A DNA stretch of 57,825 nt from Lachnospiraceae bacterium UBA7060 (GCA_002493835.1 DLAA01000149.1:19248-77072); one strand, 5' to 3'. Positions 9,134 to 16,790 are shown, counted from the stretch's first letter. Translations and numbers: made by a program. Notes: generated by a model not told the origin, from the letters alone.

Positions 9134-9224
9134 CTCTTCTCCAATTCCGAAACAGCTCCTGTATGCGTACTTCCAAGTCAGCTCTGCTGACTTTGCTGTG
9201 GGCGGCTAGAAGTGCTTCTCGCAT
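9123..9224 (-). CDS. Candidate 33-residue micro-ORF between mraZ and rsmH
   Basis: An ATG one base after the mraZ stop (TAA-C-ATG) opens a 33-codon frame that ends 11 nt inside rsmH. The predicted peptide begins MREALLAAHSKVSRADL and continues as a charged amphipathic helix ending in NWRRDGI. It exactly fills the mraZ-rsmH gap, which suggests translational coupling from mraZ to rsmH. The ribosome binding site is weak, and no family is recognised. It may be only a non-coding spacer that happens to be open. Low confidence as a gene. Confidence 0.3.
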   Translation of the reverse strand: MREALLAAHSKVSRADLEVRIQELFRNWRRDGI

Positions 9225-9225
9225 G

Positions 9226-9657
9226 TTATATCCCGAGTCCTAGCTCCGCCATGTGCTCCGCAATCTCATCCATGTCTTCGAAGACTGCCGTCTCTTCAAA
9301 GCGTTCCCTGCCCCAAATCTCTATCCTGCTGCCTACACCCACCAACACTACGTCTTTGTTGAGCTGTGCAAACTCCCGCAGCACATTGGGAATCAAGATT
9401 CTTCCCTGTTTATCGACTTCTACTTCTGCAGCTCCCGCCAGAAAAAATCGTACAAACTGTCTGGCCTCTTTATTGGTAATGGGCAGGGCTCTCAGTTTCT
9501 CCTCGAAGCGCTTCCATTCTTCGTTATCGTACACAAACAGGCAGCCATCCAGACCCTTAGTCACAACAAAGATGTCTCCCAGAATCTCCCTAAATTTCGA
9601 AGGGATAATCAGCCTGCCTTTTGCGTCGATTGTGTGATTGTATTCTCCCATGAACAT
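9226..9657 (-). CDS. mraZ: Transcriptional regulator MraZ
   Basis: MraZ is a DNA-binding regulator with two SpoVT/AbrB-like halves that binds repeats in its own promoter and controls the dcw operon. The protein begins MFMGEYNHTIDAKGRL and repeats the DxKGR-type motif in the second half (VDKQGRILIPNVLREFA). I selected ATG at 9657 (143 residues) because AGGGTG lies about 8 nt upstream and the family normally starts at MFMGE; an in-frame TTG two codons earlier is less likely. The operator with four boxes lies about 85-125 nt upstream. It is the first gene of the operon. Confidence 0.96.
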   Translation of the reverse strand: MFMGEYNHTIDAKGRLIIPSKFREILGDIFVVTKGLDGCLFVYDNEEWKRFEEKLRALPITNKEARQFVRFFLAGAAEVEVDKQGRILIPNVLREFAQLNKDVVLVGVGSRIEIWGRERFEETAVFEDMDEIAEHMAELGLGI

Positions 9658-9740
9658 GTGCAATCACCCTGCCCGCATGTAATGTCATACATTACGATCT
9701 CTCTAAAAGAAGTGGTCTGCCACGAAAAGAGGTGCTTGGG

Positions 9741-9780
9741 TACCACTATCTACCACTTCAATCCACTTTTCACCACTTTT
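9741..9780 (-). promoter_or_regulatory. MraZ boxes: four AGTGG repeats at 10-bp period
   Basis: On the coding strand AGTGG occurs four times with starts exactly 10 bp apart (three are AAGTGG or AAAGTGG, the last is TAGTGG). This matches the arrangement known for MraZ operators (repeats of AAAGTG or TGGG type with one helical turn spacing). The array begins right where transcription from the adjacent promoter should start, consistent with autorepression of the dcw operon. Confidence 0.85.
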
Positions 9781-9786
9781 AACCCA

Positions 9787-9815
9787 ATTCTATACCAGTT
9801 TCAGAGATAATGCAA
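9787..9815 (-). promoter_or_regulatory. Promoter of the dcw operon
   Basis: The coding strand has TTGCAT (9815-9810), a 17-bp spacer and TAGAAT (9792-9787), a good -10 with a weak -35. The MraZ boxes start 6 nt downstream of the -10. Sequence match only; no start site has been mapped. Confidence 0.6.
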
Positions 9816-10033
9816 GTGAAAATGATGCACGCCAACATGAAAAATCGTCGCTTGACAGCGAACAGTAAGCGTATGCCTGCGGCAAACTCTGAGAATGCTC
9901 CGCATTCCCCTTAGCTGATTTCCACTGCCAAGAATATCCTAAAAAGCAAAAAAAGAACGAACACAATCGCTTCATTTTGTGTCCGTTCTTTTAATAACAT
10001 ATGTTTTTATTTTCTATCTGTATCCGTTTCCTC
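9816..10033. other. Gap between mraZ promoter and lgt with small hairpins
   Basis: No gene is visible. The stretch 9840-9915 has short inverted segments (CGTCGC/GCGA-like and GAATGCtccGCATTC) resembling the GAATGC hairpins found upstream of lgt, and may be a degenerate palindromic repeat. It is followed by the lgt terminator. Confidence 0.4.
9953..9990 (-). terminator. Rho-independent terminator after lgt
   Basis: The 14-nt arms AAGAACGAACACAA and TTGTGTCCGTTCTT pair with one mismatch around a 10-nt loop. On the minus strand the stem is followed by a run of seven Ts, so it should terminate lgt transcripts about 45 nt past the stop. It could also work weakly in the other direction. Confidence 0.8.
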
Positions 10034-10915
10034 TTAAACCGTAGAGTGCCTGCTCTTTCTCATATGGCGCCGGATGAAAATATCCGCCGCCGCGGCAACT
10101 ACCACCAACACAGCCGCAAGCATCTGAGATACCGCTATGGTAGTATGGGGAATAAAAAGGGTATCTGTGCGGATTCCCTCAATCCAGGCTCGGCCTAAAC
10201 CATACCCACCCAAATACAATAACCACTGTTCTCCTTCAAATTTTTTGTGCTTCCGGTAAAAAATAAGCAGAAACAGAAGCACCAAATTCCATAAGCTCTC
10301 GTAGAGAAACGTCGGATGCACTTGAATATAATTCGTTCCTTCAATAATATGGGCAGAAATACTCTCAGAAATATCTCCCGCCCGGACCATCTGTATGGGA
10401 AGACGCATGGCCAGAAGATTGTCCGTATATTCCCCGAACACCTCTCTGTTTGTAAAGTTTCCCCAACGCCCGATCACTTGGCCCAATACCAGACCGGGTA
10501 CACAAATGTCCGCAAGCTGCAAAAAATTTTGTTTCTTCCGTCTGCAGTAAACCCACATCGTGAGAAAAGCTGCAATCACCGCACCGTAAATAGCTAACCC
10601 GCCATTTCGCAGATAGAACACACTGAGTAAATCATTTTTATATCTATCCCAGGAAAAAATCACATAATAGACCCTCGCTCCTATGATAGAAAAGACAATC
10701 GCATAAATAGCAAAATCCCATATCACTTCGGAATCCACCTTTTCCAACTTCGCCACGTGGGACGCCATAAGGACACCCGCAAACACACCTATGGCAATAA
10801 TCACGCCATAAAGCGCAATGGGAAAGCCAAAGACGGAAAACGACTTCGGCACATTTTTTAAATAAATTCCCAAATTAGGAAAAGCGATATCCATATTTCC
10901 CATAATATTCTGCAT
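10034..10915 (-). CDS. lgt: Prolipoprotein diacylglyceryl transferase Lgt
   Basis: Lgt transfers diacylglyceryl from phosphatidylglycerol to the lipobox cysteine of prolipoproteins at the membrane; several lipoproteins in this window are its potential substrates. The polytopic protein has the signature GQVIGRWGNFTNREVFGEYTD region (about residues 145-165), GGLAIYGAVIAA near 105, and a conserved HPTFLYES segment near 205. ATG at 10915 (293 residues) has GGGAGG 7 nt upstream. Longer readings extend into the tandem repeat upstream and would add a meaningless arginine-rich peptide. It appears monocistronic, with its own terminator. Confidence 0.95.
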   Translation of the reverse strand: MQNIMGNMDIAFPNLGIYLKNVPKSFSVFGFPIALYGVIIAIGVFAGVLMASHVAKLEKVDSEVIWDFAIYAIVFSIIGARVYYVIFSWDRYKNDLLSVFYLRNGGLAIYGAVIAAFLTMWVYCRRKKQNFLQLADICVPGLVLGQVIGRWGNFTNREVFGEYTDNLLAMRLPIQMVRAGDISESISAHIIEGTNYIQVHPTFLYESLWNLVLLFLLIFYRKHKKFEGEQWLLYLGGYGLGRAWIEGIRTDTLFIPHTTIAVSQMLAAVLVVVAAAADIFIRRHMRKSRHSTV

Positions 10916-10936
10916 ATCAAACCTCCCTATCCGCCT

Positions 10937-11079
10937 TCTATCCGCAGCTGCCATTCATAGAATGCCTTCGCATTCTATTTCATGCCGGGCTTTCGCCCTA
11001 TGACTGCTTCCCCTCTATCCGCAGCTGCCATTCATAGAATGCTTTCGCATTCTATTTCATGTCGGGCTTTCGCCCTATG
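10937..11079. repeat. Two 66-bp near-identical direct repeats with hairpins
   Basis: The segments 10937-11002 and 11014-11079 are identical except for C/T differences at two positions. Each contains the hairpin ATAGAATGC-ttc-GCATTCTAT and a smaller GGGC-tttc-GCCC stem. They lie just upstream of lgt, so they would be in its 5' leader or promoter. They look like a duplicated palindromic intergenic element. Confidence 0.8.
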
Positions 11080-11139
11080 CCAGTATAGAGGATATTTGTT
11101 TTGACCGCAAGCGGTCACACAAATATCCTCTATACTGGC
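11079..11139. repeat. Nested palindrome with 21-bp perfect arms between lgt and ychF
   Basis: GCCAGTATAGAGGATATTTGT pairs perfectly with its complement at 11119-11139, and the loop contains a second stem GACCGC-aa-GCGGTC. It directly abuts the second 66-bp repeat. It starts 17 nt after the ychF stop and could terminate ychF transcripts, but there is no U-run after the stem, and its size is more like a mobile palindromic repeat. Confidence 0.75.
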
Positions 11140-11156
11140 GCAGCTGCTCAATGCTA

Positions 11157-12254
11157 TCACACATTGAACCGGAAAAGGATCACATCTCCATCCTGCACCA
11201 CATAATCCTTGCCTTCCATACCGACAAGGCCTTTCTCTCTGGCTGCCGCAAGGGAACCCTGCTCCAGAAGGTCCTTGTAATTGACAACCTCCGCCTTGAT
11301 AAAGCCCCTCTCAAAATCGGTATGTATCTTTCCAGCCGCCTGAGGTGCCTTCGTGCCGATTTTAATTGTCCAGGCTCTGGTCTCGTCCTCTCCTGCTGTC
11401 AGGAAGCTCATCAGCCCAAGCAGTCGGTAACTTGCCCGGATCAGCTTCTGCAGGCCGGACTCCTTAAGTCCCAGATCCTCCAGAAACATGGCCGTTTCTT
11501 CCTCATCCAGCTCCGCGATCTCCTGCTCGATCTGGGCACAGATCACGAACACTTCGCTGCCGTTTGCTGCCGCGAATTCTTTTACCTTCTGAACGCCTGC
11601 ATTGCCAGCGCCGTCGTCTGCAAGTTCATCCTCCGCCACATTAGCTGCGAAAATTACCGGTTTATAAGTGAGCAAATTGTAAGATACCAAGAAGGCCTGC
11701 TCATCCTCATCCGCCGGTTCAAATACTCTGGCAAGTTTTCCATCCTCAAGATGGGCCTTGAGACGTTCTAAAAGGGCAAACTCCTTAGCTGCTGTTTTAT
11801 CCATTTTGGCAATCTTTGCTGTCTTGGCTATTCTACGCTCCAAAATCTCAATATCCGAGAAAATCAACTCCAGATTGATAGTCTCGATATCTCGAAGTGG
11901 ATCAATGGATCCATCCACATGAATGATATTGCTGTCCTCAAAACACCGTACCACGTGGACAACAGCATCCACCTCTCTGATATTACTCAGGAACTGATTT
12001 CCCAGCCCTTCTCCTTTGGAAGCACCTTTCACAAGTCCGGCAATATCCACAAACTCTATGGTAGCAGGCGTTATCTTTTTTGAGTGGTACATATCCCCCA
12101 AAAGCTTGAGCCTCTCATCGGGCACCGTCACGATACCAATATTCGGATCGATTGTGCAGAAAGGGTAGTTAGCAGATTCCGCTCCTGCCTTTGTGAGAGA
12201 ATTAAAAAGGGTACTCTTTCCTACATTGGGAAGTCCTACGATGCCTAGTTTCAT
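11157..12254 (-). CDS. ychF: Redox-regulated ATPase YchF
   Basis: YchF/OLA1 is a conserved P-loop protein of the Obg superfamily that prefers ATP and associates with ribosomes. The 365-residue sequence has G1 GLPNVGKST at residues 7-15, switch region FVDIAGLVKGASKGEGLGNQ, and the YchF-specific coiled-coil insertion (about 130-200). It ends with a C-terminal TGS domain (FLTAGEDETRAWTIKIGTKAPQAAGKIH, then DGDVILFRFNV). It has normal length. GGAGG lies about 12 nt before the ATG. It stands alone between the palindromic repeats and the decayed mobile island. Confidence 0.96.
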   Translation of the reverse strand: MKLGIVGLPNVGKSTLFNSLTKAGAESANYPFCTIDPNIGIVTVPDERLKLLGDMYHSKKITPATIEFVDIAGLVKGASKGEGLGNQFLSNIREVDAVVHVVRCFEDSNIIHVDGSIDPLRDIETINLELIFSDIEILERRIAKTAKIAKMDKTAAKEFALLERLKAHLEDGKLARVFEPADEDEQAFLVSYNLLTYKPVIFAANVAEDELADDGAGNAGVQKVKEFAAANGSEVFVICAQIEQEIAELDEEETAMFLEDLGLKESGLQKLIRASYRLLGLMSFLTAGEDETRAWTIKIGTKAPQAAGKIHTDFERGFIKAEVVNYKDLLEQGSLAAAREKGLVGMEGKDYVVQDGDVILFRFNV

Positions 12255-12371
12255 TTTTCTATATATCCTCCTTAAAAACCTTGATTTTATGTGGTTTTTG
12301 AAAATCTCTATTTTTTACTACACCAATTCCGCACCAATTTGCCATTAAAACATGTAATAACACATGGTGTT

Positions 12372-13374
12372 TTATACGACACGGTTCTGTTCAAACTGGC
12401 GGACAGCCTGCGTCAACGAGTCATCCGTGACATGCACGTAACGGTCCATCGTTGTTTTGATACTGGCATGTCCAAGAAGCTGCTGGAGTACCTTCGGCTG
12501 CATCCCAGCTTCGATTGCTCTGGTAGCGTAAGTATGCCGAAGTGCGTGCATACAAAATCTTCTGATTCCCGCCTCATCACACAATTTATACAGGTGCGTA
12601 TCATAAGAACTGTTCTTTGCCGGTTCGCCGATCCATATATTCCAGTACATTAGTTAGTGTTTCCGCTTCCTTTCTGGAATTACGTTCCTCATAACAGTCT
12701 TTCAGAATCTGGTATGCCTTATCTGTTAGCGGAATAGTACGGTAACTATGGGCAGTCTTGGGTGGTCCCGCCCTCCATACATGAGTCTGATGCCTGTATT
12801 CCAAAGTTTTGCTGACAGTCAGGGTATGTTTCTTCCAATTTAATAGAATCCCATGTAAGCCCGAGCATCTCCGATGTCCGCAGACCTGTTTCCAGCAGCA
12901 GCGCATATTGGCGATAATTGTGAAAACCTTTTGCCGCTTCAAGGAACTTGTTCTGTTCCTCCACCGTAACAAAATGAATATCGCTAACCGCGCGGACGGG
13001 TTTTGTATACCTGACACCATCCATCGGATGCTTGGCTATGATATCATTGCTCACAGCGGCACGAAACATGGTTCCCATTGCAATGTAGGTCTGCTTGATC
13101 GTGGAACCGGCATAATCTGCTTCCATACGGTTCAAAACCACCTTGCAGTGCATTGGCTTTACATCCGGCATCAGCATACATCAGATGCCACTATTACCGT
13201 ATTATGCTTTTCTTCATACTGTGCATCGGCAAGCCAGTTCCTCGCTTCCGGCAGTGTAGCAAAATGCTTTTCACGGCGGCTGCCATCTTTGGCACAATAG
13301 CGTGCTGAATATTTCCCGTCTTTCCTCTGGCAAATACCCTTTCCACATTCTCTGCCTTATAAATTTTTACCCAT
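12372..13374 (-). pseudogene. Tyrosine integrase of Tn916/Tn1549 type, broken
   Basis: Three reading frames together spell a tyrosine recombinase. An N-terminal DNA-binding part (13374 to about 13190; it reads KDGKYSARY and HFATLPEARNWLADAQYE) contains an early in-frame stop. The core (about 13177-12840) includes the catalytic Arg in ETGLRTSEMLGLTWD, and the next part is shifted after about 12840 (HTLTVSKTLEYRHQ, IPLTDKAYQILKD). The C-terminal part (12640-12372) has HALRHTYATRAIE, QQLLGHASIKTT and the nucleophile Tyr in MDRYVHV. Compared with intact relatives, a segment between the arm-binding and core domains is also missing. The gene cannot make a working integrase. Confidence 0.88.
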
Positions 13375-13523
13375 ATTATGAACTCCCTTCATAAAACAAC
13401 GGATGTTATTTTCCATCAACCATCCCAATTTTTGAAAAAGAGTCCAACACGATTTTATATTATATCATGCCTGACTCTTTTTCATCAACAGTATTTTGAA
13501 AACTACTCGGCTAATGTCGGGTT
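13370..13523. repeat. 154-bp direct repeat, copy 1
   Basis: This segment (integrase start, intergenic part and last codons of the excisionase gene) recurs without gaps at 15183-15336, offset 1,813 bp, with roughly 90 percent identity by eye. It includes the hairpin-like AAAAAGAGT...GACTCTTTTTC. The two copies bracket the excisionase, a small unknown gene and the toxin-antitoxin pair. Confidence 0.88.
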
Positions 13524-13738
13524 AAAAGCGAAATCACAACTTTTCCGCTAATATAGTTTTCAAATTCTCTCCGCTTTACCAGTTTCCGGTTTCCTATGTA
13601 TGGTACAAAAGGACATCCGGGCTGCTTGAGCATTGCATCAATTTTGTTAATTCCAATGTTGCTATACTCTGCAGCCTCGCGAATTGTCAAAGTTACTTTC
13701 TGATAAATAGGAACATGTTCCATCTTTGCATTTTCCAT
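13511..13738 (-). CDS. xis: Excisionase of Tn916/Tn1549 type
   Basis: This small DNA-binding protein would help the integrase excise an integrative element. Up to 75 residues: QKVTLTIREAAEYSNIGINKIDAMLKQ is a winged-helix/MerR-like head as in Tn916-type Xis, followed by FVPYIGNRKLVKRREFENYI. A second start at residue 6 (13723) fits the family N-terminus better, but neither start has a convincing ribosome binding site. It precedes the broken integrase in the normal order. Without a working integrase it is probably non-functional in place. Confidence 0.8.
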   Translation of the reverse strand: MENAKMEHVPIYQKVTLTIREAAEYSNIGINKIDAMLKQPGCPFVPYIGNRKLVKRREFENYISGKVVISLLTRH

Positions 13739-13902
13739 GTCATCATTGCGCGTAGTGATTCTGTTTGCGTTTGCTATTATTATAATCGCTCCTCTCTCAT
13801 GTTTTATAACGCACGTAATTTAGTTGTTTGCAGCCAATCCAATATGAAATCCAATGTTGTATTTATGGTATCTCATATTCAAATAGAGAATATATAACCA
13901 TT

Positions 13903-13950
13903 GATGAAGAATATGCCAGGTTACATCTGTAACTCCCCATATTCTTCATC
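13903..13950. repeat. Perfect 13-bp inverted repeat with inner stem
   Basis: GATGAAGAATATG pairs with CATATTCTTCATC around a loop that itself contains GTTAC-atct-GTAAC. It lies in a 277-bp gap without genes. It could end transcription of the gene at 14016-14303, but no U-run follows. Confidence 0.5.
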
Positions 13951-14015
13951 TTGGTCAATTCGGTTAATTTAAGTAACGAAGTAAAATAACGTAAAACCTC
14001 ATACCATTTAAACGA

Positions 14016-14303
14016 TTAATTTGTTTTGTATAGCATACGAATCTGCTGTAAATAATCTTCATTTTCAAGGTTTTCAGATCTTTTTCCAATGACTCGCTCA
14101 TTTTGTTGTTTGATCAGCATCACAATCAGTTCATCAAATGACTGATAAAGTCTGCGTGCTTCTGACTCTGACAGTAATTTCTTTTCAAACAGATACTGCA
14201 GGAAAAGGAAGTAGGATGAGCCTAAGAAAAGATACATCTCCCGCAATCTGTCATGAACAGTGAGAGGCAAATTGTCATATGCCTCTCGTAATTGCTCTAA
14301 CAC
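14016..14303 (-). CDS. Hypothetical 95-residue protein, possibly 5'-truncated
   Basis: No family is recognised. The product is a predicted all-helical, charged protein (LREAYDNLPLTVHDRLREMY, then an aromatic segment SSYFLFLQYLF). The frame stays open about 40 nt upstream of the assigned GTG, reading WFIDHYDEVCD, up to a TGA, with no start codon there and no ribosome binding site. It may therefore be the tail of a larger gene cut off during decay of the island. It lies between the excisionase and the toxin gene, inside the region bracketed by direct repeats. Confidence 0.45.
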   Translation of the reverse strand: MLEQLREAYDNLPLTVHDRLREMYLFLGSSYFLFLQYLFEKKLLSESEARRLYQSFDELIVMLIKQQNERVIGKRSENLENEDYLQQIRMLYKTN

Positions 14304-14385
14304 ATCACAAACTTCATCATAATGATCTATAAACCAAGTTATCCCTCATCACATCATAACAATAATTCTTCTGGTTTCCAGATTT

Positions 14386-14757
14386 TTATTTTCGCTTCTT
14401 TAAATCATTTGGATTGCGCGTAACAATCCCCTCCATTTCCTGTAGAAAAGCAACAGAATACTGCACAGAATCTTCAAAATCATTCCATTCTAACGATAAG
14501 GCATTCTCTATTTCCTGCTCAGATACACTTGCTACAGATACCACTGTAAGCAACTTCTTCATCAGTTTTTTAACCACTTCTTTATCTCTAAGTTGACGAT
14601 ATGCAAGATAATAGATATCTGTTATCGCCGATGCCGATACATACTCCTCTACATCATCCCTTTTAGTTAAGCCAAGTATTTCTAATGACGATTTGTAGAA
14701 CGGTTCTCTTTTTAGCATAACGTCCAACACAATGTTGGTATCAACTAATATTTTCAT
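14386..14757 (-). CDS. PIN-domain toxin (VapC-like)
   Basis: The 123-residue protein has the PIN nuclease plan: MKILVDTNIVLDVML with the first catalytic Asp at residue 6, a middle helical part, then WNDFEDSVQYSVA and a terminal IVTRNPNDLKK, which carries the usual TRN-x-x-D ending. PIN toxins of type II toxin-antitoxin systems cleave RNA. The start overlaps the antitoxin gene by 17 nt, typical of translational coupling. It probably acted as an addiction module of the mobile island; the actual RNA target is unknown. Confidence 0.82.
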   Translation of the reverse strand: MKILVDTNIVLDVMLKREPFYKSSLEILGLTKRDDVEEYVSASAITDIYYLAYRQLRDKEVVKKLMKKLLTVVSVASVSEQEIENALSLEWNDFEDSVQYSVAFLQEMEGIVTRNPNDLKKRK

Positions 14758-14986
14758 ACTTCTTTAATCGTTCCTCCCGCAATTCTTCTAAAGACATATC
14801 CGTATAAGGGATTGCTCCGACCAATGATTGTAATGCCTGATCAATTTCTGCTGCTTTCTTAGATGATTTTTCCTGTTCCTCCGCCGGAAGAACAATTACC
14901 TCTAACTTGCGATTTCTGAATTTTTCAGGCAATTGCATTACTGTCATCAAACTATCTGCATCAATATATTTCCGTACTACTTCCAT
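14741..14986 (-). CDS. Antitoxin partner of the PIN toxin
   Basis: The 81-residue protein starts MEVVRKYIDADSLMTVMQLP, suggesting an AbrB/Phd-like DNA-binding N-terminus. It is followed by a charged linker and a C-terminal helical part (SLEELREERLKKYENIS) likely to bind the toxin. ATG at 14986 has an ideal AGGAGG 5 nt upstream; an ATG six codons earlier lacks one. Gene order antitoxin-toxin with overlap supports the role. It is assigned by context more than by motif. Confidence 0.72.
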   Translation of the reverse strand: MEVVRKYIDADSLMTVMQLPEKFRNRKLEVIVLPAEEQEKSSKKAAEIDQALQSLVGAIPYTDMSLEELREERLKKYENIS

Positions 14987-15051
14987 CTTTGCCTCCTGTA
15001 ACATAAAATAATTACTCTTCTCTTATATCATGTATTGCCACTTTTATCATT

Positions 15052-15184
15052 TAATTTTGCCGCTTCAAGGAACTTGTTCTGTTCCTCTACCATAAGAAAA
15101 TGGATATCGCTGACCGCGCGAACAGGTTTTGTATACCTGGCACGCTTGACCGTGGAACCACTCTCTGCCTTTTAAACTTTTTCC
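15052..15184 (-). pseudogene. Second integrase remnant (internally deleted)
   Basis: This stretch repeats pieces of the first integrase remnant: 15052-15141 matches 12926-13012 (LEAAK, VRYTKPVRAVSDIH), then a few codons matching 13093-13110, then the region around the start codon (matching 13349-13374). The middle has been lost by deletions. It shows that two related elements inserted here, or that one was partly duplicated. Confidence 0.8.
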
Positions 15185-15336
15185 CATATTATGAACTCCC
15201 TTCATGAAACAACGGATGTTATTTTTCGTCAACCATCCCAATTTTTGAAAAAGAGTACAACATGGTTTTATATTATATCATGCCTGACTCTTTTTCATCA
15301 ACAGTATTTTGAAAACTATTAGGCTAACGTCTGGTT
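15183..15336. repeat. 154-bp direct repeat, copy 2
   Basis: This is the ungapped match to 13370-13523. Beyond it, to 15418, no gene or clear structure is seen. The remainder of 15005-15418 is the integrase remnant and about 50 nt of spacer after the antitoxin. Confidence 0.88.
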
Positions 15337-15418
15337 CGAACTGGTTGACACTTTTCTTTCTCATCTTACTTTCCTCCTACTATATAGATTTCTCAGATAT
15401 TGTAAAAGTTTCAAAATC

Positions 15419-16741
15419 TTATTGATTTATCCTATTGAATAGGAATGAAACAAACATTGTCAGGAATTCGGCGGCCGGCACAGCAAACCAGATTCCAGTC
15501 ATTCCCAAAATCTTGGGTAAAAAAGCGAGAAACGTAAGCAGCAGGGCAAAAGAGCGCAGGAATGTGATCACACCCGAAAAATGCCCTTTTCCATAAGCCG
15601 TCATACGGATTGCAGAGAAGATATTGAACCCGGCGAAGAGGAAGCCAAGACCATAGACTCTCATTCCAGATACCGCAAGGGAGAATACAGGGCTTGCAGA
15701 AGACACAAAGCAGGAAACTCCTAATGGCGCAAAAAAATATGTCAGCGTATAGATGACGAGTGGCGCGATGGCAAAGAACCGGAAAGCATAGCGCTCCAGA
15801 ATACGGCAGACTCCATCCTTTTTATCCCCATAGGCATAACCAAGGGATGGCGCAATCCCCATGGAGAAACCAAAGTATACGCCGATAGACAGAAATTGCA
15901 GATACATAATGATGGATACCGCCGCAACGCCGTCTTCTCCTGCAAAGATAAGGGCAGTGCGGTTGAATACGATGGTTGTAATGGCAATGGCCAGCTGATC
16001 CACAAATTCCGATGCTCCGTTCACCATACAGCGTACCGCTTCCCTAAAAGACAGGCTGTGCAGCGTAAATAAGAGAACTTTCCCTTTTCTCAGGAAGTAA
16101 TAAAGCCCCATGCAGAAGGACAGAAGCAGGCCAAGCATTGTTGCAAGAGCTGCACCCAGAATACCCATCCGGAAACAACCGATCAGAATATAATCCAGGA
16201 CAATATTCAGGATACCCCCGGACAGTGCTGTGGCAAGGCTATAGGCGGGCGCCCCGTCAATCCGGATGAAATAAGTAAACAGTTCTTTTCCAATGACGAC
16301 AGGTGTTCCTAAAAGCCACCAAAACGCATATATTCTGCAGTCAGCCATGATCAGGCTGGCAGCGCCGAGCAGATTCAGGATGCCGGTCAAATTCAAAAGA
16401 ACGCCAAAAGACACCAGACTGCCTAACAATATAGATGCCGTCACGCTGACCGAGAAAGAAAGGCTCGCCTCATTCTTTCTGTTTCCTCCGATATGCAGTG
16501 CGGCAACGGCGCTGCCTCCCGTTGCAAAAACCAGAGCAATTCCTGTCAGCACATTGACAATAGGAAAAACAATGTTGATGGCTGCCAGCGCATCCGTACC
16601 CACATAGGCTGAGACAAAAATACCGTCAATGATAGTATAGACTGTATTGAACAAAGAAGTCAGATAGGCCGGAATAATATATCGCAGCAGCTTTCCAAAT
16701 CGAACTTCTTTTTCTGAATTGAAACTCAAAATATTTTCCAT
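15419..16741 (-). CDS. MATE family multidrug/cation efflux transporter
   Basis: This is a polytopic inner-membrane exporter of about 440 residues and roughly 12 hydrophobic segments in two similar halves, of the MATE/MepA/NorM type, driven by Na+ or H+ gradients. The N-terminus reads FGKLLRYIIPAYLTSLFNTVYTIIDGIFV and is followed by ALAAINIVFPI, typical of the family. ATG at 16741 has AGGAGGTG 5 nt upstream; longer readings have no such site. It lies next to the decayed island and is transcribed from a promoter with a MerR-type operator (16760-16790). No regulator gene is adjacent. The substrate is not predictable. Confidence 0.9.
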   Translation of the reverse strand: MENILSFNSEKEVRFGKLLRYIIPAYLTSLFNTVYTIIDGIFVSAYVGTDALAAINIVFPIVNVLTGIALVFATGGSAVAALHIGGNRKNEASLSFSVSVTASILLGSLVSFGVLLNLTGILNLLGAASLIMADCRIYAFWWLLGTPVVIGKELFTYFIRIDGAPAYSLATALSGGILNIVLDYILIGCFRMGILGAALATMLGLLLSFCMGLYYFLRKGKVLLFTLHSLSFREAVRCMVNGASEFVDQLAIAITTIVFNRTALIFAGEDGVAAVSIIMYLQFLSIGVYFGFSMGIAPSLGYAYGDKKDGVCRILERYAFRFFAIAPLVIYTLTYFFAPLGVSCFVSSASPVFSLAVSGMRVYGLGFLFAGFNIFSAIRMTAYGKGHFSGVITFLRSFALLLTFLAFLPKILGMTGIWFAVPAAEFLTMFVSFLFNRINQ

Positions 16742-16759
16742 AAAACACCTCCTGTGTAT

Positions 16760-16790
16760 AGGATAAACCTTCAAGGTACTTGAAGGTCAA
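16760..16790 (-). promoter_or_regulatory. MerR-type promoter/operator of the MATE gene
   Basis: The coding strand reads TTGACC, a 19-bp spacer and TATCCT. The spacer region is filled by the perfect palindrome ACCTTCAAG-N3-CTTGAAGGT (16767-16787). An over-long 19-bp spacer with a dyad between -35 and -10 is the hallmark of promoters activated by MerR-family proteins through DNA distortion. The gene start lies 19 nt downstream of the -10. Confidence 0.8.

Noticed and set aside
9790..9975. 61-residue frame upstream of mraZ
   Set aside because: It overlaps the dcw promoter and the lgt terminator and contains hairpin DNA; no ribosome binding site.
10365..10556. Small frame inside lgt on the same strand
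   Set aside because: Out-of-frame reading of lgt.
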